Counted from the stretch's first letter, positions 1 through 10,002 are shown. The stretch: 64,000 nt of DNA from Pantoea sp. A4 (GCF_000295955.2 NZ_ALXE01000053.1:1-64000); one strand, 5' to 3'. The notes: generated from the sequence alone by a model not told the origin. Numbers and translations are program-made.

Positions 1-12
1 AGAGTAAAGCTT

Positions 13-49
13 CCGCCGCATGGATGCGGCGGCAGAGCCTCCAGGGAGG
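13..49. repeat. Two adjacent perfect hairpins downstream of degS
   Basis: A 9-bp inverted repeat (CCGCCGCAT at 13-21, complement at 24-32) is followed by a 5-bp one (CCTCC at 38-42, GGAGG at 45-49). There is no T-run after them, so they look more like a dispersed palindromic intergenic repeat than a classical terminator. In E. coli the gene facing degS here is mdh, which would lie just left of the window. Confidence 0.5.
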
Positions 50-87
50 ATTCACGGCGTCTTTACGGCACTCCCCGCCATCTGCGA

Positions 88-194
88 CTGGAACGCACGA
101 ACACCAGCCGCACCACCCCAAGCTGGAACGCACGAACGCCAGCCGCACCGCACCAAGCTGGAACGCACGAACGCCAGCCGCACCGACCTGGAAC
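88..194. repeat. 35-bp tandem repeat, three units
   Basis: Units start at 88, 123 and 158, each beginning CTGGAACGCACGAAC and continuing with a CCAGCCGCACC core. A partial fourth unit (CTGGAAC) ends at 194, next to the degS stop codon. Units 2 and 3 are almost identical and unit 1 differs at a few bases. No spacers separate the units, so this is not a CRISPR array. Function is unknown. Confidence 0.85.
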
Positions 195-200
195 TTAGGC

Positions 201-1256
201 CTACTGGTTACTCTCAGGGAACTCCTGAATCGTCACGGGTAGGGTGAGCTTGTTATCGTTGCGCAGCACCTGCACGTCAATCACTGAGCCTGGGCGAATT
301 TCAGCGACCTGATCCATCGTTTCCTGGGCGGAAATCGCCGGTTTGTTATTCACGCTGACCAGCACATCATTCACCTGAATGCCGGCTTTATCCGCTGGCC
401 CTCCAGGCTCGATCTTACTCACGATAATGCCCTGAATACGATCCAGATTGCTGCTCTGGCCGTGCAACTGTGGCAACTCGCTGCCCGTAATACCGATATA
501 ACCGCGAATCACGCGCCCGTCTCGGATCAGCTTATCCATGATTTTCGTGGCTAAAGCGGTAGGAATGGCGAAACCGATGCCTTCTGGCGTCTCGCCATCG
601 TTGCTCTTATCGAAGGTCAGGGTATTAATGCCCATCAACTCGCCAAGAGAATTGATCAGCGCACCACCGGAATTACCCCGGTTGATGGACGCATCGGTTT
701 GCAGGAAATTCTGACGGCCTGATGAACTCAGGCCAATGCGGCCGGTCGCGCTAATAATCCCCTGCGTCACCGTCTGACCTAAATTGTAGGGGTTGCCAAC
801 CGCCATCACCACATCACCGATGTGTGGGATACGCGCCGGATTAATGGGAATCACGGGCAGATTAGGTGCAGTGATTTTTAACACCGCTAAATCCGTCATG
901 CTGTCTGAGCCAACCAGCGTGGCTTCGAAGAAACGTCCATCCTGGAGGGCAACAATGATCTGATCGGCGTTATTGATCACATGCTTGTTGGTCAGAATGT
1001 AACCCTTCTCATTCATGATCACCCCGGAGCCGAGGGTTGTAATGCCATGGTTACTATTGCTGGTGCGGTTATACACGTTAACAACAGCAGGCACAGCTCT
1101 ACGGACACCCGGATTAAAACTAAAGGGCGTTTCGCTGTCACTGCTCTTACTGTCCGACAGGATACTGCTACCCTGACGCAGAGTCGGTAATGCTACCAGC
1201 AAAATCATGGCAACAATTAAACCCGTTACTATGGCACGCAAAAGTTTAGGAAACAT
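201..1256 (-). CDS. degS: DegS, inner-membrane-anchored serine endoprotease
   Basis: Periplasmic site-1 protease that senses unfolded outer-membrane porin C-termini and cleaves RseA to start the sigma-E response. The 351-aa product is close to the usual 355. It has one N-terminal membrane segment (about residues 5-24) and no cleavable signal, then a trypsin-like domain with His92 (TNKHVI), Asp122 (MTDLAV) and Ser196 (RGNSGG), and one C-terminal PDZ domain. It follows degQ on the same strand with about 90 bp between, as in other enterobacteria. All catalytic residues are intact. Confidence 0.97.
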   Translation of the reverse strand: MFPKLLRAIVTGLIVAMILLVALPTLRQGSSILSDSKSSDSETPFSFNPGVRRAVPAVVNVYNRTSNSNHGITTLGSGVIMNEKGYILTNKHVINNADQIIVALQDGRFFEATLVGSDSMTDLAVLKITAPNLPVIPINPARIPHIGDVVMAVGNPYNLGQTVTQGIISATGRIGLSSSGRQNFLQTDASINRGNSGGALINSLGELMGINTLTFDKSNDGETPEGIGFAIPTALATKIMDKLIRDGRVIRGYIGITGSELPQLHGQSSNLDRIQGIIVSKIEPGGPADKAGIQVNDVLVSVNNKPAISAQETMDQVAEIRPGSVIDVQVLRNDNKLTLPVTIQEFPESNQ

Positions 1257-1304
1257 GGTGTTATTTCAGGTCTGGGGGGATCGCAGGGCAGAATAACACG
1301 AGAC

Positions 1305-1334
1305 AGGCGGACAAACACGCGGTTGTGTCCGCCT
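1305..1334 (-). terminator. Hairpin between degQ and degS
   Basis: A 9-bp perfect inverted repeat (AGGCGGACA at 1305-1313, TGTCCGCCT at 1326-1334) lies just after the degQ stop codon in the direction of transcription. The T-run is poor, so it may attenuate or stabilise the degQ message rather than terminate fully. Confidence 0.5.
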
Positions 1335-1344
1335 TAACGGGGGA

Positions 1345-2718
1345 TTAACGCAACAGTAAATAAATGCTCTCGCCGCCGCGCACAACGTTCAGTGCTAACA
1401 CAGGTGGCTTACTCTCCAGCACTTTGCGCATCTCAGCCAAATTCTGCACGCGATTGCGGTTCACGCCGATGATCACATCATCTTTCTGCAAGCCAACCTG
1501 CTCAGCTGGCGTGCCTTTATCGACGCTGCTCACCGTCACACCTTTATCGCCTGTTTTGGTTTGGCCGTCGCTCAGGGTGGCACCTTGCAGAGCCGGGGAG
1601 AGCAACTGGGCGCTGGCTGTGGTCTGGGCACTCTGTTCCAGCGTCACTTCGACCGTCAGCGGTTTACCATCACGCAGCAAGCCAAGCTTCACTTTCTCGC
1701 CAGGTGCCGTGGTGCCAATCTTCACGCGCAACTCGGCGAAGTTGGTAATCGCCTTATCATTGACCGAAGTAATAATATCACCGGCTTTGATGCCCGCCTG
1801 CTCAGCGGCTGACTTCGGCAATACCTCAGAAACAAAGGCACCACGCTGTGCGGTGACATTAAACGCCTTGGCAATATCTGGCGTCATCTCGGTGCCTTTA
1901 ATACCGAGCTGACCACGCTTCACCTCGCCGTACTTAATCAGCTGATCGGCCAGATTCAAGGCCATATTACTTGGGATAGCAAAACCAATCCCGATGTTGC
2001 CACCGCTTGAGGCCAGGATGGCGGTATTGATCCCGATCAGTTCACCGTTAAGATTGACCAGCGCGCCGCCAGAGTTACCGCGGTTAATCGCAGCATCCGT
2101 CTGAATAAAGTTTTCCAACCCTTCCAGATTCAGGCCACTTCGACCCAATGCCGAAACGATGCCGGAGGTTGCCGTCTGGCCTAAACCAAAGGGATTGCCA
2201 ATCGCCACGGCAAAATCACCCACCTTCAGTTGGTCGGAATCGGCAATCTTCACCTGAGTCAGATTCTTCGCGCCCTGAATTTGAATCAGCGCGATATCGG
2301 TCTGTTCATCATGCCCAATCAGTTTGGCATCGTATTCGCTGCCATCACTCAGTTGAACGTTAATCTTGTCCGCGCCGTTCACCACATGGTTATTGGTCAG
2401 GACGTAGCCTTTAGCGGCATCAATAATCACGCCAGACCCTAAGCCTTCAAAAGGCTGTGGCTGGCTGTTATTGCCTTGCCCCTGACCAAAGAATTTTTTC
2501 AGCGGCTCAGGAATGTCCTGGGCCTGGTCAGCAGACTCGGTTCCTGTCACATGCACGCTCACTACGGCGGGCAGCACTTTTTCCAACATGGGTGCCAGGC
2601 TTGGTAAGGCCTGTCCCTGAACCTGAGCCGGTAAGGCGGCCGTAGCGTAAGGTGCAGCGGCAAGGCCTAATCCAATACTCAGTGCTAATGCGCTTAACAG
2701 TTGTGAATGTTTTTTCAT
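1345..2718 (-). CDS. degQ: DegQ, periplasmic serine endoprotease and chaperone
   Basis: HtrA-family protease that degrades and refolds damaged periplasmic proteins. The 457-aa product begins with a cleavable signal peptide (about 1-27, ending ATA-AL). The catalytic triad is His111 (NNHVVN), Asp141 (QTDIAL) and Ser216 (RGNSGG), followed by two PDZ domains (about 255-345 and 365-455). The two-PDZ layout and periplasmic signal separate it from DegS. It could only be confused with DegP; position next to degS and the shorter segment before the protease domain favour DegQ. Confidence 0.95.
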   Translation of the reverse strand: MKKHSQLLSALALSIGLGLAAAPYATAALPAQVQGQALPSLAPMLEKVLPAVVSVHVTGTESADQAQDIPEPLKKFFGQGQGNNSQPQPFEGLGSGVIIDAAKGYVLTNNHVVNGADKINVQLSDGSEYDAKLIGHDEQTDIALIQIQGAKNLTQVKIADSDQLKVGDFAVAIGNPFGLGQTATSGIVSALGRSGLNLEGLENFIQTDAAINRGNSGGALVNLNGELIGINTAILASSGGNIGIGFAIPSNMALNLADQLIKYGEVKRGQLGIKGTEMTPDIAKAFNVTAQRGAFVSEVLPKSAAEQAGIKAGDIITSVNDKAITNFAELRVKIGTTAPGEKVKLGLLRDGKPLTVEVTLEQSAQTTASAQLLSPALQGATLSDGQTKTGDKGVTVSSVDKGTPAEQVGLQKDDVIIGVNRNRVQNLAEMRKVLESKPPVLALNVVRGGESIYLLLR

Positions 2719-2785
2719 CGCTACAAAGCTCGCTGCAAAAAAGAAGGGGGAGTAAAAGTATGTGACAGTGGATTCAGGTCAGGGT

Positions 2786-2822
2786 TCGGAAAAAACCTGG
2801 GGCGCTAGTAGGGAGCGCCCCA
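2786..2822 (-). terminator. Rho-independent terminator of zapG
   Basis: Perfect 8-bp stem GGGGCGCT/AGCGCCCC (2799-2806 and 2814-2821). On the minus strand it is followed by GGTTTTTTCC. It lies directly after the zapG stop codon. Confidence 0.85.
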
Positions 2823-2828
2823 AAATGT

Positions 2829-3233
2829 TTATTTACTGGCTGGACGCTCACCGGCGCGTAACAGACCAGATGCACCTTCAGAGTAGTCGCGCGGGATCTG
2901 CACTGGGGCTTGATCGTTATCCGCTTCTGCTTCGGTCAGCTGATAGGCAAACGGGTTCTTCTCACCCGGCAGGTTCGGCAGCAGATCGCTGGAGCCTTTC
3001 GCCATATGTTGATACAGCTGGCGGTAATCGCGCGCCATATTGTCCAGCAGCTCAGCGCTGCGTGCGAAGTGGTTAGTTAACTCCTCGCGATAGTCAGACA
3101 GCTCGGCTTTGGATTTCTCCAGTTCGTACTGCAGACTGCGTTGCTCACGTAATTTTTTATTACCGAAACGCATGACCACTGCGCCGATAATGATACCAAC
3201 GACTAAACCAATTAGCCCGTATTCCCAGGTCAT
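2829..3233 (-). CDS. zapG: ZapG (YhcB), cell-envelope and division protein
   Basis: DUF1043 inner-membrane protein that helps coordinate envelope growth and cell division. The 134-aa product matches the usual 132. One N-terminal transmembrane helix (about 5-22) is followed by a long charged coiled coil (about 30-80) and a disordered tail containing PRDYSEGASGLLR. An upstream in-frame start would add 34 residues, but the MTWEYGL start is preferred: it matches the family N-terminus and has a GGGAG ribosome site 7 bp upstream. It is divergent from zapE. Confidence 0.93.
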   Translation of the reverse strand: MTWEYGLIGLVVGIIIGAVVMRFGNKKLREQRSLQYELEKSKAELSDYREELTNHFARSAELLDNMARDYRQLYQHMAKGSSDLLPNLPGEKNPFAYQLTEAEADNDQAPVQIPRDYSEGASGLLRAGERPASK

Positions 3234-3410
3234 AAAGACTCCCGTGTAATTTCCGTTGTTCCGTAGGGCATTCACCGTTTCACTCTTAATCACTATACCC
3301 GTTAATCTTATGGTTGTGGAACTCTGGAGCAGCATCGCTTAGTGTAGAGCGGACTTTTTTTCGTCAACCGATACGTGTGTAAGACCTTTTACAGGGACTT
3401 TGAGACAACA

Positions 3411-4538
3411 ATGCAAAGCTTATCTCCCCTTGCGCGCTATGAGCAGGCGCTGTCGCAGGGCGACTTCAAACCCGATCCGGTACAACGCGAAGCCATCACC
3501 CGGCTGGACGCCATTCAACAGGCGCTGATAGCCCGGCCCGCCGGAAACCCGGCACCGGCTAAAGGCCTGTTTGGCCGACTCTCCTCGCTGATGAACAAAG
3601 AAAAAAATACCCGCCAGCAGCCCGTTCGCGGGTTGTATATGTGGGGGGGCGTAGGACGTGGAAAAACATGGGTTATGGACATGTTTTTTCAGTCAATTCC
3701 TGGTGAGCGTAAGACCCGTCTGCACTTCCACCGCTTCATGCTGCGTGTACATGAAGAGCTGACCAAACTGCAGGGTCAAAGCGATCCACTGCAGACGGTT
3801 GCGGATATCTTTAAAGCCGAAACCGACGTGCTGTGCTTCGACGAGTTCTTTGTCTCGGACATCACCGATGCCATGCTGCTGGGCACATTGATGGAAGCGC
3901 TGTTTGCGCGGGGAATCGCGCTGGTGGCAACGTCAAACATTCCACCAGATGACCTCTATCGTAACGGTCTGCAGCGCGCGCGCTTCCTGCCTGCGATTGA
4001 ACAGATTAAAACCCATTGCGACATCATGAATGTGGACGCCGGCATCGACTATCGTCTGCGCACATTAACCTCCGCCCATCTCTGGAGCTTCCCGCTTAAC
4101 GATGAAACCCACGCGGAAATGGAGCGCATGTTTAAGGCGCTGTCTGGTAAAGCGCGTGACGAAGCCCCGGTGCTGGAAATCAACCACCGTGCCATGCCAA
4201 CGTTGGGCGTGGGTGATGGCGTTCTGGCGATAAACTTCCTCACGCTGTGTGGCGAAGGGCGTAGCCAGCATGATTACATTGAGCTTTCCCGCCGTTTTCA
4301 TAGCGTTTTGCTGTATGATGTGCCGGTGATGATCTACAAAACTGAAGATCAGGCACGTCGTTTCCTCGCATTGGTGGATGAATTCTACGAGCGGCACGTC
4401 AAACTGGTGGTTGCCGCCGAGACCTCGCTGTTCGAAATTTATCAGGGCACGCGGCTCAAATTTGAGTATCAGCGCTGTCTGTCACGCTTGCAGGAGATGC
4501 AGAGTGAGGAGTACCTCGCACTGCCACATCTGCCGTAA
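3411..4538 (+). CDS. zapE: ZapE, cell-division AAA ATPase
   Basis: AFG1-family ATPase that acts at the Z-ring under stress. The 375-aa product equals the E. coli length when started at MQSLSPL (3411), which is preferred over an upstream start that would add 12 residues. The Walker A motif GGVGRGKT lies near residue 80, Walker B is LCFDEF near 145, and sensor region TSNIPPD follows near 180. It is divergent from zapG; the stretch between them has no other gene. Confidence 0.95.
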   Translation: MQSLSPLARYEQALSQGDFKPDPVQREAITRLDAIQQALIARPAGNPAPAKGLFGRLSSLMNKEKNTRQQPVRGLYMWGGVGRGKTWVMDMFFQSIPGERKTRLHFHRFMLRVHEELTKLQGQSDPLQTVADIFKAETDVLCFDEFFVSDITDAMLLGTLMEALFARGIALVATSNIPPDDLYRNGLQRARFLPAIEQIKTHCDIMNVDAGIDYRLRTLTSAHLWSFPLNDETHAEMERMFKALSGKARDEAPVLEINHRAMPTLGVGDGVLAINFLTLCGEGRSQHDYIELSRRFHSVLLYDVPVMIYKTEDQARRFLALVDEFYERHVKLVVAAETSLFEIYQGTRLKFEYQRCLSRLQEMQSEEYLALPHLP

Positions 4539-4567
4539 CTTTTACTGTGCCGGGTCGTAAAAAAATG

Positions 4568-4597
4568 TTCGATCTTTAGGGATGACTTCTCTATAAT
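4568..4597 (+). promoter_or_regulatory. Predicted rplM promoter
   Basis: A consensus -10 element TATAAT at 4592-4597 is preceded 18 bp upstream by a weak -35 (TTCGAT). The following bases GCGACC and the long leader fit a ribosomal-protein operon promoter. Confidence 0.6.
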
Positions 4598-4603
4598 CTT
4601 GCG

Positions 4604-5610
<1,007 letters not shown>

Positions 5611-5640
5611 TTGTTTCTGCTTCGGCAGATACAGTTGGCA

Positions 5641-5674
5641 AAAACCCACGCTTCGGCGTGGGTTTTTTATTTTC
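5641..5674 (+). terminator. Rho-independent terminator of rplM-rpsI
   Basis: Perfect 8-bp stem ACCCACGC/GCGTGGGT with a TTCG tetraloop, preceded by an A-run and followed by TTTTTTATTTT. Confidence 0.95.
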
Positions 5675-6007
5675 TGGCGCAGGAAAACTTCGCGCTACCG
5701 TCATTGTATCTGGCGGGGTCGCGTCAGAAATTCAAGGTAGCTCTGAAAAACAGGCGTATGGTAGAGAAAACGCCTGTGCTGCACGTAAATTACCCACAAT
5801 TCTCACGATGGCCCCCCACAAGGTGTCTAAAATCTGGTAGACTCTCTGCAACTTTGTGCTCGCTACCACCGTTATTTTGCTGACTAAAGATTATTCTGAC
5901 GGTTGGCAACCGGAACGGTAGGTCAGAGTGCCAGATGGTTCAGCAGGTGAGTCGCCGTGTGGTTGGCTATTCGCAGTATTTTTTTGTGAACAAACTTGGA
6001 GGTTTTC
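5675..6007 (+). other. Intergenic region upstream of sspA
   Basis: About 330 bp without a credible gene. It should carry the sspA promoter; a TAGACT at 5838-5843 could be a -10 element, but I see no matching -35. The short reading frames here lack ribosome sites and family resemblance. Confidence 0.5.
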
Positions 6008-6640
6008 ATGGCTGTCGCTGCCAACAAACGTTCGGTAATGACGCTGTTTTCCGGTCCTACTGACATCTTCAGTCATCAGGTGCGTATTGTGCTGGCTGAG
6101 AAGGGAGTGAGCGTGGAGATTGAACAGGTTGAAATGGATAACCTGCCGCAGGATCTGATCGACCTCAACCCGTATGGTACTGTACCAACGCTGGTAGACC
6201 GTGAACTGACGCTGTATGAATCTCGTATCATCATGGAATACCTTGATGAGCGCTTCCCACATCCACCTCTGATGCCGGTTTATCCGGTTGCTCGTGGTGA
6301 AAGCCGCCTGATGATGCATCGCGTCGAGCAGGACTGGTACAGCCTGATGAAGAAGATTGAACAAGGCAATGCTGCTGAAGCTGATGCTGCGCGCAAACAG
6401 TTGCGTGAAGAGCTGCTGGCAATTGCACCGCTGTTCTCACGTACGCCTTTCTTCATGAGCGAAGAGTTCAGCCTGGTAGATTGCTACCTTGCACCGCTGC
6501 TGTGGCGTTTGAGCCAGCTGGGTGTTGAACTGACAGGCGCTGGTGCTAAAGAGCTGAAAGGCTACATGACTCGCGTCTTTGAGCGTGATTCCTTCCTGGC
6601 TTCGTTGACCGAAGCTGAACGTGAAATGCGTCTGAGCTAA
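6008..6640 (+). CDS. sspA: Stringent starvation protein A
   Basis: GST-fold protein that binds RNA polymerase and modulates stress and phage gene expression. The 210-aa product has an N-terminal thioredoxin-like domain (NPYGTVPTLVDRELTLYESR) and a helical C-terminal half containing the PHPP surface motif (near residue 84). A start at 6008 (MAVAANKRS) is chosen because it matches the family and has a GGAGG 5 bp upstream; an in-frame ATG four codons earlier overlaps that site. Operon with sspB, 5 bp apart. Confidence 0.96.
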   Translation: MAVAANKRSVMTLFSGPTDIFSHQVRIVLAEKGVSVEIEQVEMDNLPQDLIDLNPYGTVPTLVDRELTLYESRIIMEYLDERFPHPPLMPVYPVARGESRLMMHRVEQDWYSLMKKIEQGNAAEADAARKQLREELLAIAPLFSRTPFFMSEEFSLVDCYLAPLLWRLSQLGVELTGAGAKELKGYMTRVFERDSFLASLTEAEREMRLS

Positions 6641-6645
6641 TTGTC

Positions 6646-7128
6646 ATGGAAATGTCGCAACTGACTGCCCGTCGTCCTTATCTGCTACGGGCTTTTTATG
6701 ACTGGCTGCTCGACAATCAGTTAACGCCTCATCTGGTGGTGGATATCCATCTACCAGGTGTCGAGGTGCCACTGGAGTATGCACGTGACGGGCAAATTGT
6801 CCTGAATATTGCGCCTCGCGCAGTAGGCAATCTCGAACTGGGTAATGACGTCGTTGAATTCAACGCCCGCTTTGGCGGTGTACCTCGCCAAGTCGTCGTA
6901 CCTATGGCGGCAGTGCTGGCTATCTATGCGCGTGAGAATGGAGCAGGGACGATGTTTGAACCTGAACCCGCTTACGAAGAAGGTGCCGAAGTGACAAATG
7001 ACAGCCCGGAAGAGACGGTGATGTCAGTCATTGAAGGTAACCGACCAGATGATGCAGAAGACGATTCATCGCCTGATGATGAGCCGCCACCGCGTGGCGG
7101 CCGTCCAGCATTACGCGTAGTAAAATAA
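6646..7128 (+). CDS. sspB: ClpXP adaptor SspB
   Basis: Delivers ssrA-tagged proteins from stalled ribosomes to ClpXP. The 160-aa product has the dimeric substrate-binding fold (about 5-110, including NIAPRAVGNLEL and FNARFGG), an acidic flexible linker (about 115-150) and the C-terminal ClpX-binding tail RGGRPALRVVK. The start MEMSQLT matches the family. A terminator follows. Confidence 0.96.
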   Translation: MEMSQLTARRPYLLRAFYDWLLDNQLTPHLVVDIHLPGVEVPLEYARDGQIVLNIAPRAVGNLELGNDVVEFNARFGGVPRQVVVPMAAVLAIYARENGAGTMFEPEPAYEEGAEVTNDSPEETVMSVIEGNRPDDAEDDSSPDDEPPPRGGRPALRVVK

Positions 7129-7137
7129 GCGCTTCAA

Positions 7138-7176
7138 TTAACCGGTTACTAATCTTCAGTAGCCGGTTTTTTTATT
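7138..7176 (+). terminator. Terminator of sspAB
   Basis: Imperfect stem ACCGG...CCGGT around 7141-7167, followed by TTTTTTTATTTT. Confidence 0.8.
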
Positions 7177-7264
7177 TTAAATTCGAATCTTTTTTTCCAC
7201 AGCTTATTTCCCCCACGTCATTCTTCACGTCTTGTGATTTTTAATCCCTGATTAACTCCCTTAT

Positions 7265-7618
7265 TTAACGCGATGAGTAGCGGATATTTTGTGTATCAGA
7301 ACAGCTAAAAGTGGCCTGATACTGACCAGATGCCTGACCTGTCAGCGAAAATGGCACGATATAATATCGCTGATTCATAGTGTAAATATCTGATTTTTGT
7401 ATATAAATAGACCCAATGGTCACACGTGACTTATTGAACACCTCTGCCGGCGCATTGCTGAGTAAATCATTGACGACGATATTATCGGCGTCATCAACCG
7501 TCATGTGCTGGCAGGCTAACACATCCTTTTCTGCGCGGGTGTTGCTGGCCCAGAGATAAAATGCCGTGCAGCAGAAAGCAGTACTGACGAGTGCCAGTAC
7601 AACGATTTTAGTTTTCAT
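7265..7618 (-). CDS. Small exported or membrane-anchored protein, unknown
   Basis: I do not recognise the family. The 117-aa product starts with a basic residue pair and a hydrophobic segment (about 4-24, with CC inside) that could be a signal peptide or anchor. The rest is a soluble domain with two cysteines (Cys36 and Cys106) that could pair in the periplasm. It is alone on the minus strand between sspAB and an AT-rich region, at the left edge of the accessory block. It could be a recent acquisition. Confidence 0.6.
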   Translation of the reverse strand: MKTKIVVLALVSTAFCCTAFYLWASNTRAEKDVLACQHMTVDDADNIVVNDLLSNAPAEVFNKSRVTIGSIYIQKSDIYTMNQRYYIVPFSLTGQASGQYQATFSCSDTQNIRYSSR

Positions 7619-8391
7619 TATTATTAAAATTCCATTTTTTGTGAGCGATGATTTTACGCAGAAAATATCGGAATGGTATTTAACATTTTGTGCTGTAAAT
7701 CTTTATTCTTTCTTAACATTTTTCTGTAAAGGACGGCGGTTTTTTTCAGATGCAGCCTGAAATCAAACCTGAAAAGATAGTTAAGCGCAGCAATAAAATA
7801 ACCATTATAAAAATAAGGTTAATGGGGTTTTGTCAGTGCCCAGGGCTTTTATGCGAGGTTAAAACGGATGAGCTGTTAAATAAATCATGATGACTTGTGC
7901 ATTTTTCTCACAGCATTTGCGCTTAAAAAAGCGTTCAATTGGCGACCATAAGACCTTTCTGGACTCATGTTTAATTTTATTGTAGGATAACGGCGCACCA
8001 AATTTACCCGGAAAAATAACTAATAAAAACAGTATGTTATAACAAGTTTTTTTAAGTGCCATTTCTGGTGCGCTAGGCACCTTGCGTCTGTGGGAAAGGA
8101 AAAAAGCACCGGAAAAAGTTGCTGCGATTTTTTCATCGCGGCAGTGATGAAGTGCCTATTTTAGAGGGATGTGTTTTTATAAAACAAATTCCCCGATTTT
8201 TATATTTACATAGCAAGGCAAAAAGTCAGATGCATTACAGCAGTGAATTTCATTCACTGTGTGTGAGAGCAGCTCAGGCGGCAGCGTGTGGCAGCCTGAT
8301 CATTGCAGCCACCCCCTGGATTAAAATGTAAATATTGTTTTCTTAAAAAACCCAAATTAAACACAGCTTGCGATAAGGACTTTCACTCTCG
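7619..8391. other. AT-rich intergenic stretch, no convincing gene
   Basis: About 770 bp clearly richer in A/T than the flanking genes. Two short open frames (7859-8080 minus, 8119-8331 plus) lack ribosome sites and recognisable domains. The composition fits horizontally acquired DNA or a promoter region silenced by H-NS; that is inference. It holds the promoter of the downstream PilZ gene, which I could not place. Confidence 0.6.
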
Positions 8392-9102
8392 ATGGAAAAT
8401 ACACTTTATAAGGAAATTACCAAACAAGACCGTTTCGAAATTCTCGCCATGATGCGGGAAGCCAGAAAAAAAAGCGGCCATATTGAGATCGCCTATGATG
8501 ACAAAATTCTGAGCTGCCCCTTTCTACAGGTCGATTTAAATGGCTTTCACGTGGCGTGGATGGAAGAGCTGTCTGCCATCAGCGAGTTTCTGCCCATGGT
8601 CATCAAAGGTTCTGGCGAAAAAATTGAGTTTAATGCGCAGCTGCAAAGCATTGACCAGCAGGCTGGCCATCTGGTTTATGGTTTTCCCGAGGAAATTGTC
8701 GTTATCCAGCGACGTCAGAGTATGCGTATTACCGTGCCTGACTACTACGGTTTCCGTTGTGAAGGACGTTTCAGGGACGGTTTTAACTACACCTTCGCAA
8801 TAAAAGATCTCTCAGCACATGGGCTACAGCTGCAATGTACCCAGCCGCTCCCCACTCTCACTCGCAACGGCATGTTATTGAAAAATATGACCATTCATCT
8901 CGGCAAATTTGGCTCCTGGCCGGTTGATCTCAATCTGTTAAACATGAAAGCGCTGACGCATATTGATGATGAAGGGCAAACCGTGAACTGGCATACGCTC
9001 TCCTGCATGTTTGCGAAACCTGCGCCAGCGTTTGTGCGCAAGATGGAAGAGGTGGTCATGGAGTTGATCCTTGACCTGAAACGTACCAAACGCTTACGTT
9101 AA
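8392..9102 (+). CDS. PilZ-domain c-di-GMP receptor, MrkH-like fimbrial regulator
   Basis: The 236-aa protein has an N-terminal YcgR-like half (about 1-105) and a C-terminal PilZ domain. The c-di-GMP contacts are present: RxxxR as RQSMR within VIQRRQSMRI near residue 107, and D/NxSxxG as DLSAHG near 142. From memory, length, the KIEFNA segment and the basic C-terminus (LDLKRTKRLR) resemble MrkH of Klebsiella, a PilZ transcription activator of type 3 fimbriae. The gene lies 360 bp upstream of a fimbrial operon on the same strand, supporting a regulatory role. It could instead be a YcgR-type flagellar brake, but no flagellar genes are near. Confidence 0.75.
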   Translation: MENTLYKEITKQDRFEILAMMREARKKSGHIEIAYDDKILSCPFLQVDLNGFHVAWMEELSAISEFLPMVIKGSGEKIEFNAQLQSIDQQAGHLVYGFPEEIVVIQRRQSMRITVPDYYGFRCEGRFRDGFNYTFAIKDLSAHGLQLQCTQPLPTLTRNGMLLKNMTIHLGKFGSWPVDLNLLNMKALTHIDDEGQTVNWHTLSCMFAKPAPAFVRKMEEVVMELILDLKRTKRLR

Positions 9103-9462
9103 TTTCCGTTAGGTTTTCAGGTAAGTGTTTTTAATTACTCATTGAATTTAAAAGATAAAATTTGGCTTAGTGGTGTGTTACTGCGTCCAGATGGCCCTCA
9201 TACTGGGGTGAAAGACGCAATAATGTCGAAATTTGACTTACAAAAAACACCTATGTTTCATCGTTTTTAATGATTCATGTAAAGAAAACGAAAGTTATTA
9301 CCAATCATTCACCAGAAGGTAGCCCGGTATAGTCGCTGCGAATTAAGAGTTTTCCTAACCACATGGACGCAAATGCAGCATGGCCTGCAAGCGTAACAGG
9401 GGTGCGTGGAGGGGGAAATTCTTATTAAAACTGAACGACTGCTTCCCCTTCTGGAGATAAAA
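9103..9462 (+). other. Control region of the fimbrial operon
   Basis: About 360 bp, AT-rich, between the PilZ gene and the major pilin. It is the natural site for a promoter and for binding of the upstream PilZ regulator. I found no exact copy of the TATCAA element described for MrkH and no clear phase-variation inverted repeats. Confidence 0.5.
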
Positions 9463-10002
9463 ATGAAAAAAATTCTGCTGCCGATGGTTTCAATTGGACT
9501 GAGCTTACTGGCAATGAATGCACACGCATCCAACGGTACAGTAGCCTTCACAGGTAGCATCGTGAACTCAACCTGTAGCGTGAGTTCTGGCGATCAAAAC
9601 AAACAGGTTTTCATTGGTAAATACCCTACCAGTGCCTTCACCAAAATCGGTGATGTGACAGCTTCTAAAGCCTTCACCATTAACCTGACCAACTGTGAAA
9701 CCGGTAACTACACCCTGCGTTTTGACGGCCCAACCGTTGCAGGTAGCCCAAACCTGTTGTCTGTTAGCGCAGCAACTGGCGTAGGTATCGAGATCCTGGA
9801 TAACGCGCAGAACGTACTGCCAATTAACCAGACTGCAGATAGCACCACGCCGTGGGTAGCGATTACCAATAACAGCACCGATTCGAAAAACGCCACCGGC
9901 ACTGCGACTTTCAATCTGAAAGCACGCTATAAGTCATACGCTTCAGCGGTGACTGCAGGTGACGCGAATGCAAACGCTAACTTCACCATTGAATACAAAT
10001 AA
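9463..10002 (+). CDS. Major fimbrial subunit (type 1-like pilin)
   Basis: Structural pilin of a chaperone-usher fimbria. The 179-aa product has a signal peptide (about 1-22, ending AHA), an N-terminal donor strand (GTVAFTGSIV), the pilin cysteine pair (Cys38 in NSTCSVSS and the cysteine of NLTNCETG) and the C-terminal penultimate tyrosine (FTIEYK). The start at 9463 is chosen for its GGAG ribosome site and signal peptide; an upstream in-frame start adds 19 non-signal residues. First gene of a four-gene operon. Confidence 0.93.
   Translation: MKKILLPMVSIGLSLLAMNAHASNGTVAFTGSIVNSTCSVSSGDQNKQVFIGKYPTSAFTKIGDVTASKAFTINLTNCETGNYTLRFDGPTVAGSPNLLSVSAATGVGIEILDNAQNVLPINQTADSTTPWVAITNNSTDSKNATGTATFNLKARYKSYASAVTAGDANANANFTIEYK

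Noticed and set aside
88-194. Possible CRISPR array
   Set aside because: The 35-bp units are directly joined with no unique spacers, and there are no cas genes in the window.
7859-8331. Two short frames (73 and 70 codons) in the AT-rich stretch
   Set aside because: No ribosome sites, no recognisable domain, and low-complexity AT-rich sequence.
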